Shown here: piece after piece, positions 1 to 7,895 of the stretch
Layout of the letters: each line of letters starts with the position of its first letter
Numbering within the stretch: the stretch's first letter is position 1
Assembly: GCF_014696715.1 (NCBI RefSeq)
Contig: NZ_JACJQO010000011.1
Coordinates: 82,651-146,650, forward strand
DNA from: Pseudanabaena sp. FACHB-2040
GTDB lineage: Bacteria > Cyanobacteriota > Cyanobacteriia > Phormidesmidales > Phormidesmidaceae
Reading direction: 5' to 3'
DNA: 64,000 bases
Made by a program: the position numbers and the translations under genes
The notes under the pieces: model-generated
Seen by the model: the letters and a program-made list of their open reading frames with translations, nothing else
Told to the model about the DNA's origin: nothing
The model's database searches: none

Positions 1-452
1 TCTTGGGCCTAAAGAGCGTAATTAATTGCCCTAACCATCTCAGTATCTGTATCGGAAATGGTGGTCTGAAAAATTATAGGCAGCTTTGCGTCAACGCCTC
101 AACCGCCCCTAACCCTATGTCCACCCCAGCAAGCACTTCGGCTCAAGGCTGCTCGGCCCGTCAGTGTTGTAAGCCAGTCCAGCACTTGCATAGGCATGAA
201 TGGATAACTCTAAACTACCTTTCCCTTTCAAAGTGGCAAGCAGCTCCACACTAGTGAATAGCCCCACATGCAGACAGCAAAATTGCCCAGAGACGCATAA
301 CAACACTCCCCAGTCAATGCAGTAATTAAGGTGCAATTGACTTTATAAGGCTTGTTTGTCGGCGCTTGGGCAAACGTAGACTATAGATTTTATCGGGCTT
401 GACGATTCGGTAGATCTACGATGAAAGCTGGGGTTCAATGTTTGAACCTAGC
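1..452. other. Gene-free left edge
   Basis: No convincing gene is seen. Open frames on both strands here have low-complexity or Cys-rich translations, no ribosome-binding site and no recognisable domain. The stretch holds the 3' flank of the leftward gene that ends at 453. Confidence 0.5.
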
Positions 453-857
453 TTAAATGTTCGAATCACTAGATTCGAGGGTAGAGGTAGCGCGACCCTT
501 AAAGAGCGGCAGTTCCCGTTCGCCCAGATACCGGTTCAAGAAAGTAGAAGCCGCTGACAAGATTACCGGACCTACTAGGAAGGCAACCAGTCCGTGAACG
601 GCAAAACCAGGAGTAAATAAAGAGGCTAGCCAGAAGCAAAAGCCATTGAGAACTAAGGAGAACGCTCCTAAGGTCACAAAGTTAATAGGCAGAGATAGAA
701 CTGACAGGATGGGTCGAATGAAACTGTTGACCAGGCCAATAACTGCAGCTGCAATCATGGCTGCTGGGAAGTTAGCCAGACTAACACCCTTGAAAAGGAT
801 ATCTACAACCAGCAGAGCCAGTGCGGTCGATAGAATGCTGAACAGGTAAAGTAACAT
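453..857 (-). CDS. Phage holin family / YvlD-type membrane protein
   Basis: A 134-residue protein that is almost entirely hydrophobic, with four predicted membrane segments at about residues 1-25, 28-50, 55-80 and 85-110, then a short polar tail. The pattern VSLANFPAAMIAAAVIGLVN followed by RPIL is typical of the small four-TM proteins annotated as phage holin family IV or YvlD. In cyanobacteria these are chromosomal membrane proteins of unknown role; nothing nearby suggests a prophage. The start is supported by AGGAGG seven bases before the ATG. It appears to be a single-gene unit. Confidence 0.8.
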   Translation of the reverse strand: MLLYLFSILSTALALLVVDILFKGVSLANFPAAMIAAAVIGLVNSFIRPILSVLSLPINFVTLGAFSLVLNGFCFWLASLFTPGFAVHGLVAFLVGPVILSAASTFLNRYLGERELPLFKGRATSTLESSDSNI

Positions 858-1046
858 AGAGTTTCCTCCTAAATTAGGGGATTTGCGTGGAGGCGTTAAT
901 AGTCGTTATTGACGATTGTAATCAGCTTGGGGTGAGCTTGATATCTATCTAGGGTATGTGGCTGTTTTGGGTGAATCTTTTAAGCTGGTATGCAATGGAA
1001 GTAAAATTTCCCTGTTAATGCTGTTTCTCTTGAGAACAGAAGTGCC

Positions 1047-1229
1047 ATGAAACTGCTTCGTATTGTTCTATCGATTTTGATTCCTCCCGTTGGGGTGTTT
1101 ATGACCTATGGTCTTAGCAGCACCCTAATTATCAACGTGCTGTTGACCCTACTGGGCTATTTACCGGGCATGATCCACGGCGTGTGGGCTGTGACCAAGC
1201 ACTATGACAATGTCGGTCAGGGTATCTAG
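1047..1229 (+). CDS. YqaE/Pmp3 family small membrane protein
   Basis: A 60-residue protein with two membrane segments (about residues 3-22 and 28-50) separated by a short polar turn. The features ILIPPVGVFM and LLGYLPGMIHGVWAV match the Pmp3/YqaE (UPF0057) family, whose members are small plasma-membrane proteins linked to cation leak and to salt or cold stress. This role comes from the family, not from this sequence. It stands alone, with a strong hairpin about 140 bases downstream. Confidence 0.85.
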   Translation: MKLLRIVLSILIPPVGVFMTYGLSSTLIINVLLTLLGYLPGMIHGVWAVTKHYDNVGQGI

Positions 1230-1371
1230 GTTTTTAGCTGTTTTTAGCTATCTGAGACCTGATAACTTAAGACCTTTAAGCGATTAAGAGGGGCTGCGTT
1301 GCACTCTCTCCTGGTCGCTTATTTTATTTTCTGAAATTTTTCTCATTGCGATACCAAATCTAATCGCAGCT

Positions 1372-1419
1372 ACAGCTATTGCACCGAGCACAAAAGCTTG
1401 TGCTCGGTGCAATAGCTGT
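1372..1419. repeat. Perfect 22-bp inverted repeat with 4-nt loop
   Basis: The arms at 1372-1393 and 1398-1419 are exact reverse complements (left arm begins ACAGCTATTGC) and enclose the loop AAGC. No T-run follows, so it is not a textbook rho-independent terminator. It lies between two convergent genes and could serve as a bidirectional transcript end or be a small mobile palindrome. Confidence 0.85.
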
Positions 1420-1461
1420 GCACTGTCTTAGCTTTATTAAGCTAGTGGGTTAGTATTTCAA

Positions 1462-1535
1462 TAGGTTGGGTTAGCCAGGTAATTCAACAGGTCTTGCAGT
1501 TGTTGGTTGAACCTCACTTCATTCAACCCAACCTA
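1462..1535. repeat. TAGGTTGGGTT...AACCCAACCTA palindromic repeat
   Basis: Exact 11-bp terminal arms TAGGTTGGGTT (1462-1472) and AACCCAACCTA (1525-1535) enclose about 50 bases. Related arms recur at 17383-17413 and 17578-17653. Cyanobacterial genomes commonly carry dispersed intergenic elements with GTTGGGTT arms; membership in that class is inference. Confidence 0.7.
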
Positions 1536-1581
1536 CTAAATGTCTCTTCTGGGTATGCCAAATCGCTGCGAAAGGCACAAT

Positions 1582-1601
1582 GGGCGCAGAAGTCTGCGCC
1601 C
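1582..1601. repeat. GGGCGCAG small palindrome, copy 1
   Basis: GGGCGCAGA and TCTGCGCCC form a 9-bp stem with a 2-base loop, followed by CTACTG. The same core with related flanks occurs at 5855-5872 and 27590-27609, always between genes. It looks like a REP-type dispersed repeat. Confidence 0.7.
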
Positions 1602-1646
1602 CTACTGGAGATAACCTGTAGCTGCCTTTAGAATAGGGCTTGGCTG

Positions 1647-2408
1647 TTAGGCATTAATCTTTCTAGCCGACTCCCAAAGCTCTTTGAGCCGGGCTTTGAT
1701 CTGCCGTTCTTTGCGAGCGGCAACGCCACCGAGTTCAGTCAGTTTAACTTCAAATTCTGTCTGAGTCTCTTGCACAGGTGTTATCCCTTTGGCCTCAGAT
1801 CGAACGCGAGCTTCGTCGTACCAAACCTTGGCCTGATCTAAATGCCCCTTAACATCTTCGTAGCGCTCACCATAGCGGGCAGCTAGATTGGCATCTAGGA
1901 CGGATAGTTGGGCTCTCAGCTTGGCGTATTGCTCCATTAGTGTTGCAAATCCTTCGCTGTCTCGAATTGTTTGAGTTGTTTTCCTGACCCAAGGCTGAAC
2001 GTTTTCAGGATGATCTTGGCTGACCGTTTCAATTTCGCTTAGGGCGCTCTCAACGTCAGCTTGTAGGGCTGCTTCGGCTTGATCTACCTGGATTTGCAGC
2101 TCTTTAATTTGGGCTTGGGTAGATGAAATGGCATCCTGCTTCGGTCCGATAATGCCTTCTACTGTGCCCTCAATAGAGGCTTGAATGTCGGCTGCGGCGT
2201 CGGCGCTGCTGCCCTTAACGTGCTCAAAGGCAGTTACGATTGCGTCTCTAGCTACATAGCGAATTTCGCCAGAACCGGCTTTGACTTCTCGTAGGGCCTC
2301 TGCGATTGCCTGCTTAAAAATGCTTCGAATTCGCTCGCTTCGCAGCCCCCCTTCAGCTTTTGCCTTTTCCAGGTCTGCCGCAATTTGTTCTTTCAGAGTC
2401 TGGGGCAT
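1647..2408 (-). CDS. Conserved hypothetical coiled-coil protein
   Basis: A 253-residue soluble protein, rich in Ala, Glu, Lys and Gln, with long helical heptad-like stretches at about residues 85-130, 150-200 and 215-253. No signal peptide, membrane segment or catalytic motif is visible. The Ala/Glu-rich amphipathic helices recall stress-associated or apolipoprotein-like helical proteins, but no family is recognised. AAGAAGG lies just upstream of the ATG at 2408. Its 3' end faces the palindromes at 1372-1601. Confidence 0.75.
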   Translation of the reverse strand: MPQTLKEQIAADLEKAKAEGGLRSERIRSIFKQAIAEALREVKAGSGEIRYVARDAIVTAFEHVKGSSADAAADIQASIEGTVEGIIGPKQDAISSTQAQIKELQIQVDQAEAALQADVESALSEIETVSQDHPENVQPWVRKTTQTIRDSEGFATLMEQYAKLRAQLSVLDANLAARYGERYEDVKGHLDQAKVWYDEARVRSEAKGITPVQETQTEFEVKLTELGGVAARKERQIKARLKELWESARKINA

Positions 2409-2683
2409 GATTTACCTTCTTTGTGACAGTCGTTTTAATGGGTTGAGCGTGATTTTTATTGGAGGCTGCAGTTTCTCCAGTCTGTCGATCGTAACGAATC
2501 GTCCTATAGCCCTTTCTCCGTCCGAAGCGGGAGGCCTCTCTCTATCGCAAGAGATACAGACTCATCTTTAAGCGCCATGCTAAGCTCTCGCAATTGATGC
2601 TTACCTGGGTTCGCCTGCTGCGGCTGCCCAATGTTTGTTGCGGCTATGTCGTGATTGTGTTGTGACTGTATGGAGATGGTGGT

Positions 2684-3070
2684 ATGAGCCTGAATCGTGC
2701 ATTTACCCTGGCAATAGGAACGGCTGTTTTGGTGAGCCTAACGGCGGGACTGCCCCTCTTTGCTCAGGAGACGATGGAACCCCCTGGTGTACTGGTGGCC
2801 CCTGAGGAGAGCTTGGAGCTGCCAGAAAGCGAAGAGGTGCCTACTGATGGCCCAATGAGTGAAGCAGACCTAGAAGAACCTGAAACCGATGAGCTGCTTG
2901 AGGAACCTGGAGCAGAGGATCTGATGCTCGAAGCCAGTGAAGTCGAGCCAGCGTTGTTTGAGGAGTCAGGAGATTTTGATTTTGATGCTGAGACTGGTGC
3001 TGAGGTGGATGGAACTCAAAATGTGATTGAGTCTATCGAAGCCCCTGAGCCTCTCGAAGCGCCCGAGTAA
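2684..3070 (+). CDS. Secreted highly acidic small protein
   Basis: A 128-residue protein with an N-terminal signal peptide (hydrophobic core at about residues 8-25, likely cleavage after LFAQE or nearby). The mature part is extremely acidic: Glu, Asp, Pro and Leu dominate, with runs such as EEPETDELLEEPGAEDL, and it has almost no basic residues. No fold or family is recognised; it is probably disordered in the periplasm and might bind cations or a partner. A hairpin terminator lies 41 bases after the stop, suggesting a single-gene transcript. Confidence 0.7.
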   Translation: MSLNRAFTLAIGTAVLVSLTAGLPLFAQETMEPPGVLVAPEESLELPESEEVPTDGPMSEADLEEPETDELLEEPGAEDLMLEASEVEPALFEESGDFDFDAETGAEVDGTQNVIESIEAPEPLEAPE

Positions 3071-3111
3071 GACAAGAACTACCTAGACGTTACTAAACCT
3101 GATCTCCCGTA

Positions 3112-3135
3112 GGGCGTGCAGCCACACGCCCTTTT
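3112..3135 (+). terminator. Rho-independent terminator
   Basis: The stem GGGCGTG/CACGCCC (3112-3118 with 3125-3131), with a 6-base loop, is followed directly by TTTT. It lies just downstream of the acidic secreted protein gene. Confidence 0.75.
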
Positions 3136-3274
3136 GTGTGTCTAGTGTCTTTGTTGGGTTTAAAGTCCTGCTGGCGAGTTAGGCCGCAACCTTCCTTGTT
3201 TTGGGGACTTTGCAGTTTTCTCCTTAGGCTGCTTAGTTGTTGTGGTGAAATGTTGCCCTAATGTTGCCTAATAG

Positions 3275-3433
3275 ATGCCGATAGATCCCACCAAGAAGAC
3301 CACGGTTCGCATAACGGTGCCTAAGGACATCCACCAAGAGCTGAAGGAAGTAGCCCAGAAACGAGGTATTTCTATGTCTCAGCTATTTCTCCAAGCTGCG
3401 ATCGCAACCTATTTACCGGATCGCCCAAGTTAA
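3275..3433 (+). CDS. Ribbon-helix-helix (CopG/Arc-type) miniprotein
   Basis: A 52-residue protein. Residues 9-15 (TTVRITV) form the expected DNA-binding beta strand, followed by PKDIHQELKEVAQKRGISMSQ, the two-helix pattern with the typical G-[IV]-S turn before helix 2. RHH proteins of this size are usually dimeric repressors or the antitoxin of a toxin-antitoxin pair. No toxin gene is visible on either side: upstream is the acidic secreted protein and downstream are a palindrome and a tRNA. It may be an orphan regulator or a toxin-antitoxin remnant. The start is the first in-frame ATG; no strong ribosome-binding site was seen. Confidence 0.7.
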   Translation: MPIDPTKKTTVRITVPKDIHQELKEVAQKRGISMSQLFLQAAIATYLPDRPS

Positions 3434-3552
3434 GCCCTAAAGTCGCCGTATGAGAGCGAATAGGATGCTCTTAGCCGTTAGATAGGCAGCTTTTAGTTAG
3501 AAGTTAGGTAACTTGGTGAATGAACACAGTTAGATTACACACCTACTAATGC

Positions 3553-3600
3553 TGCGCATAGCCTGCTGCATGGCTACGCTAAAGCGACAGGCTATGCGCA
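3553..3600. repeat. 13-bp inverted repeat
   Basis: TGCGCATAGCCTG (3553-3565) and CAGGCTATGCGCA (3588-3600) are exact reverse complements around a 22-base centre. No T-run follows. The element lies between the RHH gene and tRNA-Asp and is probably a dispersed palindrome. Confidence 0.7.
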
Positions 3601-3676
3601 TCATCCCCTGGCGGAAGGATGAATTATTAGCTTGCCTAGCTCATCCACGAGTTAAGTAATTTCTTTGTTGACTTAA

Positions 3677-3750
3677 CGGGACTGACGGGATTCGAACCCG
3701 CAACTTCCGCCGTGACAGGGCGGTGCTCTAACCAATTGAACTACAGTCCC
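3677..3750 (-). tRNA. tRNA-Asp (GTC)
   Basis: Read on the minus strand, the 74-base sequence folds as a cloverleaf: 7-bp acceptor GGGACTG/CAGTCCC, D arm GTTC...GAGC, anticodon stem CCGCC/GGCGG with loop CTGTCAC (anticodon GTC), a TTCGAAT T loop, and discriminator G. CCA is not encoded. Confidence 0.97.
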
Positions 3751-3881
3751 TCGTAGAGGGGTTTCCTCGTCCGAGGTGCCTCAGGTGAGGCGATTTATAT
3801 AATGACAAGCTTTGGTAGCTTTTGTCAAACATTTTCCAAAAGTTTGTTCCAGGAAGTTGGCCTAAAAATTTTGGGTAGGGC

Positions 3882-5468
3882 TTAAGCCTCGGGGTACCAG
3901 AAAGGCTGGGCAAACTTTGTTAGCCAGTCTTTGATGCGATAGGTGGCGCGGCAGTCGTCTTCGTTGTAGCGGAGGATGGCTTCGAGGTAGGTGCGATCGC
4001 ACGTCTCTAGCCAGGCGTTGTACCAGCAAATGGATTGGGCTCCGTTGGCCCCTTCATCGCGCCAGTCAAAGCCAATCCAGCGGGCGATATGCTTGAGGGC
4101 GTAGCTTTCGACCGGGAGCGTAACAGACTCGGTAATGCTTTTGTGGACGTCAAAGAACCGAGTCAGCAGCGTTTCAATAACTGGGTCGGGGGTGCCAAAG
4201 AGCTGGCCTAGTTTGCGCACAGTCTGAGCTTCATAGGGGCAGAAGTGATAGATCGGTGCGGTGGGGTAGTCGTGCACCAGCTCCAAAAACTGCGCCCAGG
4301 CAGTTTGCTCGGCTTCGGGAGATTCTGCCAGCAGGGCATGGAAGGTTTCTTCTCCAGTGCGATAGTCGACGACTAAAACACCGTGTAGATAGATCAGATC
4401 TTGGTCGGGGGCCGCCTCGATGTCAAAGTACAGCTCGACTTCGGCAGAGGGCAGATCAGCCGGGTGCAGCGCAAAGGTCTGGGGTGGATGGGGCGTAGTG
4501 CGTGCGATCGCACGGTTGCCCAGTAGGGCTTGGGCCTGGTGCACCAGCTTTTCGGCCACAGGTTCACCAAAGCCGGGCAGCGGCGCGAGCTGCTGGGGGT
4601 TGGCGGCGGCTAGCGCTTCAACCGTGGTCAGGTGGCGCTCCTGCAAGAAGACATAGCGAGCGGGAGTGACTCCCGGCAGCAAAGAGAGGTGTTGCTCTGC
4701 TTTAGCGCTGCTGTAGCAGTGGCTAAACCAGTAGCAGAGGTCGCAGCGGCTATGGGAGATAAAAACTTCGGGCGGCTCTAACTGGCGTAGGTCGTAAAGG
4801 CAGCCGTTGAGCGTGTCTTGGAGCTTGAGCAGCTGCCGCTCTAGGTCTACGGCATAGATTTTGCCTTCGCGCAGAGCCAGCCAGCTAGTTTCTGGCCACA
4901 TGCCCTGTACTCGCGCCAAGACATAGGCATGAAAGGCCGCAACCACCTGATAGTCGAGCTTGGGTTTTTTGCCTAGCTTGATGTCAATAGTGGTGTAGGT
5001 CCAGTTGCCCCAGTGAGACCAGCCGGGCTGCTTGATCAGCAGATCGGGCTGGCTGACTAGCTGAATGCCTTCAACAGCGGAGTCGGCAACTAAAACGGCC
5101 TGTGCGATCGCATCGATGCCCTGAGCCATCAAATCTTGAGTTGCCTTTGCACCTGCTGTCCAGTCTCCTTTGGGGTAGCGCGGTCGGTGCAGCGGCTCGT
5201 ACTCTTGCATCACGCTGGAGCGATGCACAGTGCTGTCTTGCCTGAGTTTGGCTAGGTAGTCGCTAGGGGGGTCTTTGGCTGTAGAGCTGCCGTATAGATC
5301 TAAAAACGCCCGTCGGCTGCAGCGCTGATAGTGAAACAGGAGATCATCAGTCAGCCAGCGAACGGGCGTTTTTGAGTTGGGGGTAATTGTTTCAGACGGA
5401 AATCTCAGGGGGGCTAGATGGCCACCCCCCGACTCAGGTCGTTGCGGCAGGGGGTAACTAGCAGACAA
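3882..5468 (-). CDS. TM0106-type RecB-like nuclease with DnaQ-like exonuclease domain
   Basis: A 528-residue putative DNA-processing enzyme. Residues 40-255 form a Cas4/RecB-like nuclease: PD (141-142), IDIK (161-164) and a following Gln fit the PD-(D/E)XK core. Cys50 plus Cys242, Cys245 and Cys251 have the one-plus-three spacing of a 4Fe-4S-bound nuclease. Residues about 285-315 (LAPLPGFGEPVAEKL) look like helix-hairpin-helix. From about 343 an RNase H-like exonuclease follows: FDIEA with Asp349/Glu351, and YNEDDCRATYRI near the C terminus. This order matches the TM0106 family; its physiological substrate is unknown to me. The first 30 residues are poorly conserved-looking, so a start slightly downstream is possible. 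Confidence 0.85.
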   Translation of the reverse strand: MSASYPLPQRPESGGGHLAPLRFPSETITPNSKTPVRWLTDDLLFHYQRCSRRAFLDLYGSSTAKDPPSDYLAKLRQDSTVHRSSVMQEYEPLHRPRYPKGDWTAGAKATQDLMAQGIDAIAQAVLVADSAVEGIQLVSQPDLLIKQPGWSHWGNWTYTTIDIKLGKKPKLDYQVVAAFHAYVLARVQGMWPETSWLALREGKIYAVDLERQLLKLQDTLNGCLYDLRQLEPPEVFISHSRCDLCYWFSHCYSSAKAEQHLSLLPGVTPARYVFLQERHLTTVEALAAANPQQLAPLPGFGEPVAEKLVHQAQALLGNRAIARTTPHPPQTFALHPADLPSAEVELYFDIEAAPDQDLIYLHGVLVVDYRTGEETFHALLAESPEAEQTAWAQFLELVHDYPTAPIYHFCPYEAQTVRKLGQLFGTPDPVIETLLTRFFDVHKSITESVTLPVESYALKHIARWIGFDWRDEGANGAQSICWYNAWLETCDRTYLEAILRYNEDDCRATYRIKDWLTKFAQPFWYPEA

Positions 5469-5981
5469 GGTGATGTATGGAGGCAGGAGAACAGAACAGC
5501 GTCAGCCTGGATATAACCTGTTTCGTCAGCCACGGCAGCAAGCCTAGACGAAGCGGTTCCTGCTTCTGCGAACTAGCTGAAGCAGTAGAGCATGGGTTGG
5601 AACACGGGCCACATCCCCACGGGATCATCGCAACTAGAGCCTTTAAGTAATGGTGGCGGTAGCGAAACCTCAAACCGGATCAGCATAAGCCAACCGGACT
5701 CAGCACCTTCCACAAGATGAACATGCCTTATTGACAGTTATACCGTATTACGACAGATGACAGCACAGGAATAAACGATATGCAAGAGGGGAAGCATCTT
5801 TTTCTATTCTTGAAGGTCTGTCGATGAGTCTGTCTCTAGGTACCTCTAGTTAGGGGCGCAGACTCCTGCGCCTACTGCAAAATCTGAGGTTCCACAATTT
5901 TAGTCAACGAAAACCGAAAGGAGAACCCTACTTAGAGGCTCCGGGAAATCCGGTTATCCCTCACACTGGAAAAAGATCTAG
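5469..5981. other. Intergenic region between divergent genes
   Basis: 513 bases with no credible gene. It must hold the promoters of the nuclease (leftward) and cystine lyase (rightward) genes. It contains one GGGCGCAG palindrome at 5855-5872. No other structure was recognised. Confidence 0.5.
5855..5872. repeat. GGGCGCAG small palindrome, copy 2
   Basis: GGCGCAG/CTGCGCC (7-bp stem, loop ACTC), preceded by TAGG and followed by TACTGCA. It shares core and flanks with the elements at 1582 and 27590. Confidence 0.7.
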
Positions 5982-7202
5982 ATGCAACTGATGGCTTGGC
6001 CTGTGAATTCACCTTCTTCAACTCAGACTGACCTGGCTATCTTCCGGCAGCAGTTTCCGGCGCTGCTCAATAAAACCTATTTCAACTACGGCGGTCAGGG
6101 ACCCATGCCCCGCGCCGCGCTTGATGCTATTTTGCAGGCTCACGAACGTACTCAGCAGGAGGGGCCGTTTTCGGTTCAGGTGAACCAGTGGGTAGGGGCT
6201 GTCGGGGCGGCGATGCGGCAAACGATGGCGGGGGAATTGGGGGCTCCGGTAGAGGCAATTGCCCTGACTGAAGATGTAACGGTGGGCTGCAACATTCCTC
6301 TCTGGGGCGTGGATTGGCAGGCGGGCGACCACATTTTGATGACGGACTGTGAGCATCCGGGGGTGATAGCGGCGGTGCAGGAGATTTGTCGCCGCTTTGG
6401 AGTGACAGCCAGCACCTGCCCAATTCTCAGTACGCTCAATGGGGGCGACCCGGTAGCGGTGATTGCTCAGCACCTGCAGCCTCAGACCCGAATGCTGGTG
6501 GTCAGCCACATTCTTTGGAATACGGGACAAGTGCTGCCGCTCAAGTCGATTGCTCAGCTCTGTCATGCTCAGGCCCGTCCGGTGCTGGTGCATGTGGACG
6601 CGGCGCAGTCGGTGGGGTCGCTGCCGCTCAATCTGACGGATCTAGAAATCGACTTTTATGCGTTTACTGGGCACAAGTGGTGGTGCGGGCCAGCGGGGTT
6701 AGGCGGGCTTTATGTACGGCCTGGGGTGTTAGAGCAGATCCAGCCCACGTATATTGGCTGGCGCGGCATTACCACTGATGCCAGCGCTAACCCCACGGGC
6801 TGGCAGCCGACTGCCCAGCGCTATGAGGTGGCAACCTCAGACTTTGCGCTGATGGCAGGGCTGGAGGCTGCGATCGCAACCCACCACACCTGGGGCACTG
6901 CCGAGCAACGCTACCAGCGCATCTGTCAGCTCAGCCACTATCTCTGGCAGCGGCTAAATGAACTGCCGGGCATTCAGTGCCTGCGCTCGGCTCCACCGGA
7001 GTCGGGCCTGATCTCTTTTTACGTGCTGGAGCAGGGGGTGCCCTCGCCGCAGCGGCATCGGCAGCTGGTCAAAGACTTAGAAGATCGCGGCTTTTTGCTG
7101 CGGGTGCTGCTGTCGCCTCACTGTGTGCGGGCCTGCGTTCACTACCTAACGCTGGAGTCGGAGATAGATGCTCTGATGGCCGAAATTGTCTCCCTTCTGT
7201 GA
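5982..7202 (+). CDS. PLP-dependent L-cysteine/cystine C-S lyase (C-DES type)
   Basis: A 406-residue class V aminotransferase-fold enzyme. The schiff-base lysine lies in FTGHKWWCGPAGLGGLYV (residues about 228-246) and the PLP-ring Asp in VHVDAAQSVG. The TYIGWRGIT and HKWWCGPAG segments resemble Synechocystis C-DES, which cleaves cystine to cysteine persulfide, pyruvate and ammonia and can supply sulfur for Fe-S assembly. It lacks the C-terminal SGSAC-type cysteine loop of IscS desulfurases, in line with lyase chemistry. A second ATG three codons in is an alternative start. The convergent DUF4126 gene ends 8 bases away. Confidence 0.85.
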   Translation: MQLMAWPVNSPSSTQTDLAIFRQQFPALLNKTYFNYGGQGPMPRAALDAILQAHERTQQEGPFSVQVNQWVGAVGAAMRQTMAGELGAPVEAIALTEDVTVGCNIPLWGVDWQAGDHILMTDCEHPGVIAAVQEICRRFGVTASTCPILSTLNGGDPVAVIAQHLQPQTRMLVVSHILWNTGQVLPLKSIAQLCHAQARPVLVHVDAAQSVGSLPLNLTDLEIDFYAFTGHKWWCGPAGLGGLYVRPGVLEQIQPTYIGWRGITTDASANPTGWQPTAQRYEVATSDFALMAGLEAAIATHHTWGTAEQRYQRICQLSHYLWQRLNELPGIQCLRSAPPESGLISFYVLEQGVPSPQRHRQLVKDLEDRGFLLRVLLSPHCVRACVHYLTLESEIDALMAEIVSLL

Positions 7203-7210
7203 GGCGGGGA

Positions 7211-7795
7211 TCAGGCAGCGTCTTCGGGAGTCCGCAAGCGAGAATTTTGGTAGGTTTTTAGGGCGAATTGGATTGCGATCGCAAGCATCACAGCGACGAC
7301 GACCAAGACCACCAGCGGCAGGGCTAGGGCCAGAAACGACAGCAGCAGGGCTCCGAGGATTTCTGCGATCGCAATTAAAAAGTTCGCCAGTCCGCCTGTG
7401 GTGGCAGTCGAGACGAGCCGTGTGAAGCCGCTCAGTCCCCTAACTGTGGCTGCGGTGCCACCGCCCGCAATAATTGCCAGGCTCCACTGAGCAAAGGGAT
7501 CGAGCTGATTAGTAGCCAGGGCCATCAGCAGCGTTCCGGCAACCGTCGCCAGCGGCAGCGCCACGGTTTCGGCGAGCGCGTCCAGCCAAGGAATGAAGTA
7601 GATCAGCATCTCAAAGGCCAAGGCTACCAGCAGGCCAATGAAGGCGGGATAGGTGCCCAGCCAATCCAGATTGTCCGCCAGTGGGACATGGCCAAACAGG
7701 GCCACCGCACTCAGCACCAAAAACGGCGCAACAATACGAAAGCCTGCCGCTGCCCCCAGCCCCAGGCCGATGCCGATGCTCTCAAGCAAGTCCAT
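7211..7795 (-). CDS. DUF4126 domain membrane protein
   Basis: A 194-residue protein from the ATG at 7795, chosen because the frame upstream encodes a polar, Cys-containing stretch unlike the family. It begins MDLLESIGIGLGLGAAAGFR and has five or six hydrophobic segments with Gly/Ala-rich helices. AGGGTAATVRGLSGFTRL in the middle is typical of DUF4126. Function is unknown. It is the last of three leftward genes (cysH, SDR, this one), with a 100-base gap from the SDR, so co-transcription is possible but not certain. Confidence 0.8.
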   Translation of the reverse strand: MDLLESIGIGLGLGAAAGFRIVAPFLVLSAVALFGHVPLADNLDWLGTYPAFIGLLVALAFEMLIYFIPWLDALAETVALPLATVAGTLLMALATNQLDPFAQWSLAIIAGGGTAATVRGLSGFTRLVSTATTGGLANFLIAIAEILGALLLSFLALALPLVVLVVVAVMLAIAIQFALKTYQNSRLRTPEDAA

Positions 7796-7895
7796 AGAAA
7801 ATATTGAAAAGCAATACCTAGACCCTAGCTTTCCTGGCGCTGACCTGCATGGACAATCTGTCTGAATGAGGGCCAAATAGGGGGCTGAATTGGGT

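Noticed and set aside
3..254. Open frame at the left edge
   Set aside because: Compositionally odd, Cys/Ser-rich translation, no ribosome-binding site and no domain; the opposite-strand frame is equally open.
453..857. Prophage based on the holin-type gene
   Set aside because: No other phage gene, integrase or attachment site is nearby; this family is chromosomal in cyanobacteria.
5458..5673. 71-codon leftward frame upstream of the nuclease
   Set aside because: No ribosome-binding site, no domain, and it only overlaps the nuclease start region.
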